NCBI RefSeq assembly: GCF_030272615.1
Contig: NC_081408.1
Span: 618,014,476-618,078,475, forward strand
Origin: Cryptomeria japonica
Taxonomy: Eukaryota; Streptophyta; Pinopsida; Cupressales; Cupressaceae
Direction: 5' to 3'
Length of the DNA: 64,000 nucleotides
The translations under genes were made by a program, and so were the position numbers. The notes beneath the pieces were generated by a model that was given only the letters and a program-made list of their open reading frames with translations, made no database searches and was not told the DNA's origin. Numbering within the stretch: position 1 is the stretch's first letter; the number at the start of each line of letters is the position of its first letter. Below are positions 22,402-34,011 of this stretch, piece after piece.

Positions 22402-25400
22402 TTAAAGTATGATAGCATGATGGAGACTTAGGATCAACAAGTATGCTTTTTGACTTGAAATTTTAGAACTTTTGCCCCCAGTTATTTTGATATTAGGGGA
22501 GATCATCTCTTTCTCTTTTTTTTCTGTAGGATTTTTATCCTTGACTCTGATTTTTGCAGAGTCCAATAGCTTTTGATTTTGATTTGTACTAAAGGACTTT
22601 TCTTTATTTTTGACTTTTAGATTTTTCTTTTCAAAGCTTGATTTTTGATCCCCAATTAGTAAGGGCTTTTGTAATTCTTGTTGATCCAAGTCAAGGAGAG
22701 GAATGGAAATGAAATGAGTGAATGAAATGGTAAGGCTATGTGAGTTCTCAAGAGGGATGGCAATACACTCAATAGATTCTTTGCTGGAACCACTCTTAGG
22801 ACTATTGATATCAAGAGATGGTTGAACCACTAGAGGAGATTTGCATTTAGACTTAGTAGCCACAACACTAGGTGGTTCACACCCAATTCGTTGGTATTGG
22901 AAGTTGCTTGTAGACTGTTCCTGTTGACTGAATACCTTAGGAGATAGTGGGAGTTGATCAACATGAAAGATATACTCACCACATCCCAAGTCTTTAAACT
23001 TGAACTTTTCTTTGATCTCTGCTTGTTTTGATGTAGAAGCTTTCAAGGATTCTGGATCCACATATGCTGAAGAAGGAATAGCCTCTCGATTGACCGGTAT
23101 TGTTATTTCTGATCTAGGTCGGAGATTGTTGTAATATATGAATGGATTCGGGTCAGCTTTGATGGTCACTTCAACTCCATTGTGTGGAAACTTAATGCAT
23201 TGATGGTATGTAGATGGGATTGCGCTCATATCATGAATCCATGGACGTCCTAGCAATATGTTGTATGTGAGATCTAGGTCTAGGACTTGACAAACCACAT
23301 CCTTTGTAACTGGCCCAACTTTGAGAGGCAAGGTGATTGTGCCTTTGGATGAACGCTCTTCATGATCATATGCCTTGATGGTAATTTTGTTTGTAGAATT
23401 TATAACTTTATCTGAATATCCAAATTGTTTAGTAGTGCTCATTGTACAAATGTTTAGACCTGCTCCTCCATCTATCAGAACTCATTTTATTCGATGTTTT
23501 TGTAGGAAGGCTTCAATGTGTAAAGGTGCATTATGTGGCTGACTTACGAAGGTGTCATCGGCTTCTATGAATGTAAGGGAGTGTGGAACAGAAAGGTATC
23601 CCACCATGGCTTGAAACTGGTCCACATTCAGATCAGTGGGGATGGCAATGTCTCTCAAGATTTTATCAAGAATGGCTTTATGTGTGGGGGATATGCGTAA
23701 GAGCTCAAGGATGGAGATGAGCACGGGTGTCTTCCCTAACTGTTCTACAAGGTCATACTCAGGCTTGATCGATGAGGAAGTAGTATTTTTAGCTGGAGCA
23801 CCTTGCAAAGTGAATTTACCTTGGCGAGTTGTAACATTACATTCAAAGGTAGGTTCGAAAGAAGATCCAATGCATTTTAGGACAATTTTGGGTCTTTGGG
23901 TAGAATTTTTAGGTGTTTTTTCCTTGATGATAATGGTAGAGACATAATTTTCCATCGAGATGTGATTGATAGTTGAATCATAGTTATAGGATGCTTTGGT
24001 ATAGTTGGTTTGATCATTTGTGGCTTTAGCTTTTTCCTTGTCATGTTTTGGGAATGGTTCCTTAAACATCTCATGTTCTTGATTGGATGAGTGTCCCTCA
24101 ATCTCAATGTCACCTCTATCAATGAGATCTTGTATGATGTTCTTTAGTCGATGACAATTTCCTATTTTATGGCCCTTGCTCTTATGAAATTCACAATATT
24201 CATCATCATTCCACCAATTTGGTTTAACCTTTGGCTCATATGGAGACAAATTTGGAATAGTAATTATCTTGTTTGCCACTAGCTTTTTGAAAACCGATTC
24301 TAGTGGTTCTCCCAATGGAGTGTACTTCCTTCATGATTTGGAAGTTGTTTGAGTATTCACTTGATTGTTTGTAGAGCTTGATCCAGAGAAAACGATTTTG
24401 GGTCATACTGTATTGGCATCAGCAACACCATCATTGACTGTCTTCTTGTTTTTGTTCCAAAATCTTGGCTTATCTTTTCCTTTATAGTCATCTTTGTTTT
24501 CCTTGAATATCTTAATGACTCCTTGTTCAATTAGGACCTTCTTTGTTGCTAATCCTTTTTCAATGACATCCTTGAAGGTGGAAAAACAAGCTTTTCTCAA
24601 GTCATAACCAATGTCTTTGTTAACATTCTGGGTGAACATTTCTACCATTTATTTTTGTGGAATTTTCCAAGAACATCTGCTGGCTAGATTCCTCCATCTT
24701 TGTAAAAATGATGAAAAAGACTCTCCATCCCTTTGCTTGGTGTTGCACAGAGTAGTGACTAATATGTCTGTCTCTATGTTGTATGAGAAATGTTGGATAA
24801 ATGCCTATGCTAAATCACACCATGACTTAATTCCAGGCGGGAGTTGAGAGAACCATTCCATAGCTTGATCACCTAAGCTTTGTGGGAATAATCTCATCAA
24901 ATATGTCTCTTCTGCTGCTACCTCAATGCAAGCTATGAAAAACTATCTTATGTGTGCCTTAGCTTCCCCTTTTCCTTTGTACTTATCTAACTTAGGTGTC
25001 ACAAAGTGTGTAGGAAATGGAGGCATTGGAATGATTTTGTCAAATGGATAGGGACATATGTCTCTCATTGTGTAAGTTGGCTTCGGTGTATTTATGTCCT
25101 CCATTTTCTTTTGTAAGTCCTTGATTTGTTGTTCCAAATTGTTCTTAGGTGGAGATCGACTTCTTGGACCATACCCCATGCCTGAACCAATGTGTGGAGT
25201 AGCATGTTGCATATATGGATGATATTGATCATACACATGTTCATATGGAGGAGGTCTATAATGATGTTATGTATATGGACCACTTGGTATAGAGTCATGT
25301 TGAGGAATGGAATATCTGCTTTGTCCATGTATACCATACTCTATAGGCATGCCATGAATTTGTTCTAGTGTGTTGCCCCCAAATTTGACACGGGGTTTCC

Positions 25401-26043
25401 TTGTGTCCAAATTTTGAGCATGCCTTTGAATATCTAATTGCTTTGGTGGTTGATTTTTAGCATTGGTATGTGGTTGACCATATTTCTCTGCATAAGACTT
25501 CCATAATGGTCTGCGAAGGCGAGTATCATATGCTTGACCATGTGTGTATGGGACCTTTGGTTTTTGAAACAAAGATGATGGTGACTCAGGTACAAGATGT
25601 GGTCTTCTATTGCCTCCACTATTAGGTCTCCTTTGATCCATGTTGGAGTGAGGTTGTTGCAAAGGTTGATTTTCCATTATTTGATACATATCAAAATCAT
25701 GAGGTATCTTGGCTCCACTTTGTGCCATCATTTGTATGAAATATTGTCTATCCCTCCTCGTTATTTCCTCAACCAATCAATTGAAACGGGGATCCATAAT
25801 GGAGTCTTCCACTTCTGCTGAATGTACAGAAAAGTTGTCCATATTTTCATTGTGTGTATCATTGTTGTTTATAGTGTCCATGTGCTCAACATTTGGAATG
25901 TTTCTATAAGCATCCATGTCAGGTAATGTAGTTTGATCAGAATTCAAAAAGATATCATTGTCATACTCATAGGAACTCATGTTTGCGGACTCTTGAGCCT
26001 CTTTAGCTTCTCTCCTAGATTTTTGGGAATGGGTTTCAACCAT
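22402..26043 (-). pseudogene. Tat-B gag-protease region
   Basis: Starting at ATG 26043, the frame runs through gag with several stops. It contains S-G-A-K-I-P-H-D-F (shared with Tat-A gag), a Pro/His-rich middle (25270-25770), a conserved D-I-C-P-Y-P-F-D-K block (about 25050), a Cys/His segment C-E-F-H-x4-H-x4-C like a variant zinc knuckle (about 24160-24190), and a retropepsin with L-I-D-G-G-A-G (about 23470-23490, a stop just before it) and N-I-L-L-G-R-P-W. The protease uses D-G-G, not D-T/S-G, as in Tat-A. The tail after about 22900 is charged linker. The coding sequence then breaks at the pol deletion. Confidence 0.85.
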
Positions 26044-26739
26044 GAACTAGGTATTGACCAAGATGTGTGAGACTAGATGAAAATGGAAAGAGTATGGAAG
26101 ACCAAGGGTTGGATGGAATGTAAATGAATCTGAGGTGTACTTGCAATGTCCAAAGTGTAAGACCAAGTATGTATGTAGTAGAGTGGGTGTGACTTCCAAA
26201 GAGAGGATAGTTTCTCTTGATGAGGTAAGTTGACCTTGACTCTAAGTAAGACCAAATGAGACCAAAAGGTGATAGACCTTGATGAGGGACCACTTAGCAA
26301 AATGTTGTTGTATGTAGTGTGTTGACAAAGTATGACAAGGACAAGCAAGTGACCTTTTGACTCAAGTTTAGACAAATGTGAATGTAATGTAAGGTGTAAA
26401 GAAATGATGGACTTTGTGAGACCCAAAGACAGGTTGAATGCTAGATGAAAACCCCAGAGAGATAACCTAGGAAGCTCAATAATTCTGAAACTAATTTCTC
26501 TTGTTTGTTGGATTGTAAATTTTTCCAATTTGTGAAGTTGTTGTTGTGACCAAATCTGAATTTTTGACTGTTTTTCGTGACAAGAGGACACAACGTTGAT
26601 GAGGACTCAATGTTTGCAAGTGTTTAGACTCAAAAATGACTCAAAGAAAAGTGTGTTGTTTGATGTAAAAAAAATTTGCATACACTTGAAGACACAAAAG
26701 ACGCAATGTTTTGATGTTTGGTCTTGAATGTTTGATTGT

Positions 26740-27345
26740 TCAAAATAAGACAAGCACAATTCTTATGGTTGGCCAGGACACTAGTTGTTGATCCCACATG
26801 GAGCTCCCCCCAAGTCTATGCTATTCAGAGCCGATACTTAGATGCTTGACCCCACTGGCTCCACCCTCGGCACTCACTTCTTGGGGCAGCCAAGCATCAG
26901 TCCCCATGTAAACTCCCCATGGCGAACTTTGTATCTCTACTAAGAACCGTATGTGTGTGGGCTGCTACCAGAGGTCCGACTTCCTACCCCAACAACTAGA
27001 AGGATTTTGGCTTCTAAAACAAAAAGGTGCTAGTAAGGGCATCCGCTCGTGTGGCCATACATGCGGCACTTTCAGCTTTGTAAATACAGAAGGCTCCCAG
27101 CTGGTAGGGGTCACGCCCTACAATTGATCAAATAAATTTGATCAAACGGGTTTATGGGGAGACATAGTGTCGGTATGAACTAATCAGCACACGTTATTCA
27201 TAGTTTTCACCATGAATACAGTTATTTATAGTGGTTTGGAAGAAGATGGTTTTTCTTTTGCTACCACTTGGGTCATTCTCTCCTCACTAGTAGTCCTAAT
27301 GACCACATGGGGAGACAGGCCCTCTAAAGATTAAACAAAAAGAGC
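26740..27345 (-). ncRNA. Conserved 5' leader segment of Tat-B
   Basis: Matches 38955-39540 in the Tat-A leader far better than neighbouring leader sequence, including a shared run around CTTGACCCCACTGGCTCCAC and the ACCGTATGTGTGTG block. It is untranslated, between LTR and gag. Conservation between otherwise diverged leaders suggests a structural or packaging role; that is inference. Confidence 0.6.
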
Positions 27346-27709
27346 CTATTGCTCAAGACACAAAAGACAATGGTTCAATTTTAGTGCACCAATTGAAGTG
27401 TTTGCTAGTCTATGAAAATAAGACACACAATAAAAATCCAAAAACCCTTGCCAAGGACATGCAACAAAGATTTATTAGTAGTTTGGATTGTTTCAAATGA
27501 TCACCCCTTCCTGCAAGCACACAAGTTAGGTAAATTTTAGATCCAAAAGACTTTGTGAAAATAGGGGCCTTCAACAAAACGATTTTTCTTTCAAGACAAG
27601 CTGCACCAATTTTGTTAGCTAGATCTGAAAATGTTAGCTCAAAATAAACCAGATCTGAAAAACCGAATGACTAAAAAATGAATCAATGAAAATCCCCAAA
27701 ATGAAATCA

Positions 27710-27990
27710 GTGCACACAGATGTGGTTACCATAAACACAGACGCGACTTCTAGATGCAGACACGCTTCTGTGAAACACAGACGCGGCTTCGTAACACAGA
27801 CGCGGCTTTTGGATGCAGAGGCGCCCAAAAACCCCACAGACGTGACTATGGAACACAGACGTGATTTTCAGAATCTGCAAATAAATAAATAAATAAATAA
27901 AACTATCGAGGGTGTGGATGCGATCCTAGATGTCGCAGATGCAGCTGAAAACCAAAAACATGATCCGAAAGTACGCAGATGCGAAAATAG
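27710..27990 (-). repeat. CACAGACGCGGCTT motif array in the Tat-B leader
   Basis: About ten degenerate copies of ACACAGACGCGGCTTC on the plus strand, spaced about 20 bases, with an (AAAT)n interruption at 27878-27900. In sense orientation the motif is GAAGCCGCGTCTGTG. Confidence 0.9.
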
Positions 27991-28072
27991 CAAAATACTG
28001 TCGACAATGTTAGATCTACAACTTCAAAACACAAAACCTGCAACAAGGATGTTAAATGCAAAAAGGACAAGA

Positions 28073-28090
28073 GTCCCACCGGGTGTGCCA
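28073..28090 (-). promoter_or_regulatory. Tat-B primer binding site
   Basis: Minus strand TGGCACACCCGGTGGGAC, three bases inside the 5' LTR. It begins TGG, complementary to a tRNA CCA end; the tRNA was not identified. Confidence 0.8.
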
Positions 28091-28093
28091 AAA

Positions 28094-28908
28094 TGTATAT
28101 GGTGAAAATGGATAACAACAATGATAATATTGAAAGACTAAATAGATTCAACCACAAAACCCTAGCCTAACAACAACAAAGATCCACCATAACATATGAA
28201 GATTACCTAAGACAATGCAAATCAAATGAAATCACAAAGATTATACCATCACATGTCCAATAGGGTTTGAATCTCCATTCTTCCTATCTCCATTGATCTT
28301 GCTTGATATATTTGCTCTCAGATTTTATGTGTGCACAAGAGCTCAACAAAGAACGAAAATGTGGTTGTAAGTAGGATCGCATATGAAAGTGCAAAGGCAT
28401 AGTTGGGGCTGAATGCATAGTGAGCGTAATCAATTGATTAGGATCCATAGATTGATTAGGGTTGATAATGAAGGAAGCATCTCCTTATATAGAAGACACT
28501 ATATGAAATGGAGGGATAAGATTGAGAGGTGTAAAAGAGGTCAACTATGATTAGAGGGTAGGTAGAAAAAATAATAAAATAATGAGAGGGGTAGGTAGTG
28601 TATGAATTAAGAGATGAATGACATGTGTCATGGGTAGAAAAGGTTAATGAATTAATTAAATAAATAAAGATTTATTTAATTAATAGAAGAAGTGGGATCA
28701 ATTAAATAAATAAGATATTTATTTAATTTAGGAAAAGGACAATTTAAATAAATAAATGTATTTATTTAAATGAGAAATAAGGCTAGAAGAGGATAAATGA
28801 ATTAATTAAATAAATAAAGATTTATTTAATTAATAGATGAATTAGGCTAAAATAATTAAATAAATAAAAATATTTATTTAATTAGACTGACAATTTTAGG
28901 TGTCTACA
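28094..28908 (-). repeat. Tat-B 5' LTR with promoter
   Basis: Paired with 18015-18829. A TATA box (TATATAA on the minus strand) lies at 28491-28485, so sense transcription would start near 28455 and run leftward. The AT hairpin array occupies U3 upstream of it (about 28650-28885). Confidence 0.95.
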
Positions 28909-28913
28909 ATATG

Positions 28914-30640
28914 CTTTATATGATGATGCTTAGATGCTTGGATTAGATGGATGATGATATGATCTTTTCTTTTCATTATGATGATGTTTTATATGATCAA
29001 TGATAAATGTTGTTGTTGATTTTCAATTTTGATGATCTTGGATACAAATGAAAATGATTACTAACTTAAATGATATGCAAAATGATGCAAATGCAAATGA
29101 TCTATATAGAAATGCAAATGAATGATTGATTTGTTTTTTATTTATGATGATGTAAATGCAAATGATCTACATAAAATGTTTTTGATTTTTATGTAATGTT
29201 TATGAATCTAAGTGCAAAGATGCAACTAAATGATTGGTAATGGAATGATAATGCAAACTATAATGATGATACACTACAAGATGAATGAAATGCACTTAAT
29301 TGAATGCCAACTAAACACAAATGATAAAATGCAACTAAATGAAATGGATAATGATTAAAAATGAATGCACCTATACAAATTATATTTGTTTGTCCAAGTA
29401 TACTCAATCTTTATTTATGACCATTGATCTGTTAATGAAATGATATGCTTATAATGCAACTCACAAATGAATGTTTATAATGCAGACGAATAATGAGCTA
29501 ATGAAATCATCTAACTATAAATTTTACTGCCATTCTTCATATGCTATCTTGTAACAGTGCTTTGATTTCATCATTGAGCTTTAAAATGTTGTAAGATAAT
29601 ACAAGCAACTTGACATAATGATTCAACATGACCTGAGTATTCCTTACATGGATTTTGATATAGCAAGTTAATACAAGCAACTTGATATAATGGATCAAGC
29701 TGCCCTGAGTATTGCTTGTAGAATAGAAAAGGATTATCCCCTTTCATGCATGACTTGGAACGTCCTCCTTGATATTTTGTCGATCATATCTTGAGACAAG
29801 TTCATATTGTAGTAAGAGATAAACCACAGACAACGATCAAAGAAAATAATCATGCCCCATCATAGCTTCTCTAGTCATGGACATCCTTGAGTCGCATAGA
29901 GTACATGATTAGCAATAAAATCAAGATATAAACACTGAATCTTGCATGTCATTCACATGTTCTTATGGTCATTAACTGATATAATCATCTTGATGAATGA
30001 TCTTTGATAATCCTTTTATTACTTGCTGATTGATTCTTCATTTCTTGAGTTTTATGATTCAGTTATTGATGAAATGCCTTGATTTTTATTTTTTTTGTTG
30101 CTTTGTTGCTCGTTATCTATTTCAAAATCCTAAGTGTTTTTGGTTTTTCTAAGTTTTTCGAATGTTTTGGATTTTCAAAGATTCAAAAGATCACCTTAGC
30201 AAAAGAAATTAGGATTTTGCTCCTAGCGGAAACAAAAATTTATGGATGTATGAATTGATCAAGATCCAAACCATAGCGGGATACAAATGCAGATTGATTG
30301 ATTATGATAAAATCTAAGACAATGACTATGACGAGTATGTCAAAGATTGTAAACTGGTAGTAAGTTGCATATTTCTTGCTAAATAGTTCAGAGCAATGGA
30401 TGCGAAAGATGGAAGATGGAATGGATAAGGTAAGATATGATGGAAGCGATAGATGCGATAGGATGGAGTGGATGGGTGCGCAAAGTGATCTCATAGATGA
30501 AGGAACTTAGTTTGTAGATAGCACCTGTTTATCGGGTTTTCACCATCTGAATTTATTGCATTTTCTGGATTTTATATACTTTTTATTGATTTTTTCAGGA
30601 CTTTATATGTTTTTTACTGATTTTTTCAGGACTTTATATC
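28914..30640 (-). other. Tat-A untranslated region after integrase
   Basis: No supported gene. 28920-29530 is ATGATGCAAATG-rich. At 29595-29720 a unit of about 69 bases is duplicated (shared ATACAAGCAACTTGA). At 30566-30640 a unit of about 33 bases recurs, with GATTTTTTCAGGACTTTATA in two copies. Confidence 0.6.
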
Positions 30641-31873
30641 TCAAGCATAGAATTTCTTGAGATGGATAGAATTGATAGGTTCATCAAACCAATCACCTTC
30701 AGGGGTAGATAACTTGTATGCTCCTGATCCATATGTTGCTACTATGACAAAAGGTCCTAGCCAATTTGGTTCAATTTTTCCCTTCTTTTCTTGGTCTTGT
30801 TGATTTCTTGGATTCTCCCTTAGAACTATATCTCCAATCTGGAAAATACGTGGCTTGACTCTATGGCTATAGCTTCTTTCCATTCTTTGTTGGTATACTT
30901 TCAGATGTTCTATTGCATTTTGGTGATGTTCTTGGATCAATTCTAGTTCTTGGAGTCGAGAGACTCGTTGTTCTTCTTCTCATATAAGACTGTGCAAGGA
31001 CACTCATAGAGAAGGTATCTCTACTTCTATAGGTAATATGGCTTCTAATCCATAGACCAAACAATATGGAGTTGCCCCTGTTGGAGTGCGGACACTAGTT
31101 CGGTATGCCCAAAGAGCAGGATTTAGCTGAATGTGCCAATCTTTTCCAGCTTCATTGAGTGTTTTCTTCAAGATTTTCAAGATAGTTTTATTTGATGCCT
31201 CAGCTTGACCATTTCCTTGTGGATAATATGGAGTAGAGAACCTATGTTGGATATGAAACTATTCACATAGTTCTTTCACATATTGATTTTTGAATGGTCT
31301 TCCATTATTAGTGATAATGGTCATAGGAACTCCATAGCGACAGATTATATAATTCAAAATGAATGATGATATTTCTTTTCCTGTCACTGTTGTTAAAGGC
31401 ACTACTTCAATCCACTTAGTAAAATATTCAGTAGCAATCATAATAAACTTATGTCCATTAGAAGATGAGGGATTGATTTTCCCTACCAAATCAAGGCCCC
31501 ATTGTGAAAATGGCCATGATCCTGTCATAGGATATAACTCTTGTGCTGGTGCATGAATTAGATTTCCATGAATCTGAAATTGTTTACATTTCCTAGCAGA
31601 AGTGAATGAATCTCTTTCCATAGTAGGCCAGAAGTAACCCATACGAATAAGTTTCTTAGCCAATGTTAAACCACTTGAGTGTGTACCACAAATACCTGCA
31701 TGAATGTCATTAAGAACTCTTTCAGATTCATTTTTTTCAAGACATCTCAACAATGTACCATCTAGACCATGTCTATATAGGATATCAGCAATAATGGTAT
31801 AGTGAGAGGACTGATGGATAAAGTTTCTTTGTTGATTATGAGATAATTCAAGAGGAAGGATATGATCTTTCAA
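30641..31873 (-). pseudogene. Tat-A integrase
   Basis: Frame runs with stops from 31873 to 30641. The zinc-binding part keeps both His, but the C-x2-C pair reads C-K-Q-F, so the last Cys is lost. The catalytic core has the first Asp in Q-W-G-L-D-L-V-G, but the second reads I-I-T-N-N-G where D-N-G is expected. The Glu is present in N-G-Q-A-E-A-S-N-K (about 31210). The C-terminal region has R-I-F-Q-I-G-D-I-V-L-R and W-L-G-P-F-V-I. Length is normal for the family. Two key residues are missing, so it could not act without repair. Confidence 0.92.
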
Positions 31874-32014
31874 ATATTAGTAGGTTTGACCGTATAAGGA
31901 TTGATTGTTTCCTAATATATGGAAAATCGATAGGTATGCTAGGATTGGATGGTAGGGGTTAAGATATCTTTCACGAGAAATTTGTAGCATTATTGATTCT
32001 CCTTATTTTGCAAG

Positions 32015-32394
32015 AGAGATGATATTGTAGCCATTGCATCTGCTGCTTTATTCTCATTTCTAGAAATCTGGGTGAATGTGATTTCCTTAAAGTGTCCTTT
32101 AAATTCCCCCACTAGCTATTTGTATGGCATAAGCTTATCATCCTTTGTTTGATATTCATCATTTATTTGATTTATGACAAGTTGTGAATCACCATAGACA
32201 TGGATTTCTTTGACATTCCATTCAATGGCCATTTTGAGCCCTATAGCCAATGCTTCATACTCTGTAGTATTATTGGTGCATGGAAACTGCAGTCTATATG
32301 ATTTTGGAATTGTATGTCCTTGAGGTGTGATGAATAAGATTCCTACGCCTGAACCATATTGGGTATAAGAACCATCAAAGTACAATTCCCAAAA
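32015..32394 (-). pseudogene. Tat-A second (archaeal-type) RNase H
   Basis: Contains F-D-G-S (about 32375), N-N-T-T-E-Y-E-A-L-A-I-G-L, then Y-G-D-S-Q-L-V-I-N-Q-I and, past a stop at 32116, N-E-N-K-A-A-D-A-M-A. These are the D-E-D-D positions of the extra RNase H found in Tat-lineage Ty3/gypsy elements. Its presence after the usual RNase H is the main reason for the lineage call. Confidence 0.88.
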
Positions 32395-33021
32395 GTTTGT
32401 ACTTACTATCAAGATATCTGCATCAGGGAATTCAATATGCAAAGGCATGTCATTTTGTAAAGATGCATCAGCCAATTGATTAGCGATGACTTGTCCCTTG
32501 ATAGCTTTCTGGTCAACATATTCTATGTCAAATTCACCTAGTATCATAACCCATTTAGCTAGTCTCCCTATCAATGTTGATTTTCTCAATAGATATTTGA
32601 GAGGATCTATCTTTCCTATTAGTTTTACGGAATGAATCAACATATAATGTCGTAGCTTCTGAGTTGCAAATACAACTGCTAGACATATCTTTTCAATTGA
32701 GGAATAATTTAATTTGTAGACAACAAGTGTTCTGCTGATTTAATAAACTGCTCCTTCTTTTCCTTCATCATCATGTTGAGCTAAGAGAGCACCTAATGAT
32801 ACAGTTGTTGCAGAGACATAGAGTAACAATGGTTTCCCTTTAGTTGGTGATATCAGTACTGGAGGACTCATAAGATATTATTTTATTTACAAGAAAACTT
32901 CTTCACATTTTAGATCCCATTTGAATATAACATTTTTATGTAGAAGATGATTAAATGGAAGGCATCTATCGGCCATCTGAGAAACAAATCTCTTGATTGA
33001 TTGCAATCTTCCTTGTAAAGA
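32395..33021 (-). pseudogene. Tat-A first RNase H (Ty3/gypsy type)
   Basis: Follows RT: R-L-Q-S-I-K-R-F-V-S-Q-M-A-D, then L-L-L-Y-V-S-A-T, G-A-L-L-A-Q, and the conserved K-L-R-H-Y-M-L-I-H. The first catalytic Asp of the family appears replaced (Y-V-S-A). Several stops lie in 32700-33000. Confidence 0.82.
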
Positions 33022-34011
33022 TCACAGTTGAATTATGTTCTTAGGTGATTCCATCTCCATAATAGCTTTAACTTTTTCAGGATCTACTTCAATGCCACGA
33101 GCTGATATAATGTATCCAAGGAGCTTTCCAGAGGTTACCCCAAATGCACATTTCTTTGGATTTAATCTCAATTGATATCTTTCCATCCTGTCAAAAATCT
33201 TGCTTAAAATGTTCAAATGTTCTTTTCTTGTGTGAGATTTTGCAAGTATGTCATCAACATAATCTTCCATAAATGTATGCATCATATCGTGGAAAATTGT
33301 AGTCATAGCCCTTTGATAAGTTGCTCCTGCATTCTTAAGCCCAAATGGCATAACATTCTAGCAATATGTTCCCCTTGCACAGGTGAAATTTGTCTTCTCT
33401 TGATCATCAGGTGCAATTATTATTTGATTATATCCTGAGAAGCCATCCATTAATGAAAACATCTCATGCCCTGCTGATAAGTCTACTATGATATCAATGT
33501 TTGGTAGCGGGAAATCATCTTTTGGACATGCTTTATTAAGATCTCTGAAATCTATATAGACTCTTATGCTTTTATATGGTTTTGATACTGGTACAATACT
33601 TGAGACCCATTATGGATAAGCCACTGGTCTTATGAAACCCACTTCTAATAGCTTCTTCAGCTCAGTTTTTACAAGGAGAGCAATATGCGGATGCATCTTT
33701 CTTAGTTTCTGCTTAACGGGTTTTGATTTTAAATCCACATTAAGATGATGCTTGATAAGATCTGGGTTAAGTCCTGGCATATCTACATAAGACCAAGCAA
33801 AATTTGTTTGTCTCTGCGTAAAGAATTTCAGGTATTCTTTCCTCTCCTTTTCTGATAATGAGGCAGCAAAATGAAGTATTTTAGGATCCTTTGATGTACC
33901 AATGTTTACTGCTTCTGTCAGTTCTATCAAGATAGCAGATCTCTCTTGAAAATATGCAGGAAGGATATCAAACTTTCCATCTTCTGGTGCATGAAAGGAG
34001 GTTTTCACCAT
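33022..34011 (-). pseudogene. Tat-A reverse transcriptase
   Basis: Starts near L-N-V-D-L-K-S-K-P-V-K-Q-K-L-R and G-F-I-R-P-V; continues with V-Y-I-D-F-R-D-L-N-K-A-C-P-K-D-D-F-P-L-P, M-D-G-F-S-G-Y-N-Q-I, M-P-F-G-L-K-N-A-G-A-T-Y-Q-R and the catalytic Y-V-D-D (33250-33261). Two stops interrupt it, one after R-P-V-A-Y-P and one just before N-V-M-P-F-G-L (expected Trp). Otherwise near full length. Confidence 0.95.

Larger units (their letters stand above)
18015..28908 (-). mobile_element. Tat-B: nested, pol-deleted Tat-type LTR retrotransposon
   Basis: LTRs at 18015-18829 and 28094-28908 are both 815 bp, start TGTATATGG and end GTGTCTACA, with about 13 differences by eye (roughly 1.6%). The target duplication ATATG is perfect (18010-18014 and 28909-28913). 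It is inserted in Tat-A between the PMD gene and the integrase. PBS, PPT, gag-protease and the integrase C-terminus read on the minus strand, but RT, both RNases H and the integrase core are missing between 22254 and 22402. A truncated PMD gene lies antisense next to the 3' LTR. It would depend on another element for replication. Confidence 0.96.

Noticed and set aside
23636-23947. Plus-strand ORF inside Tat-B gag
   Set aside because: Antisense shadow of the gag-protease frame, with no conserved motif.
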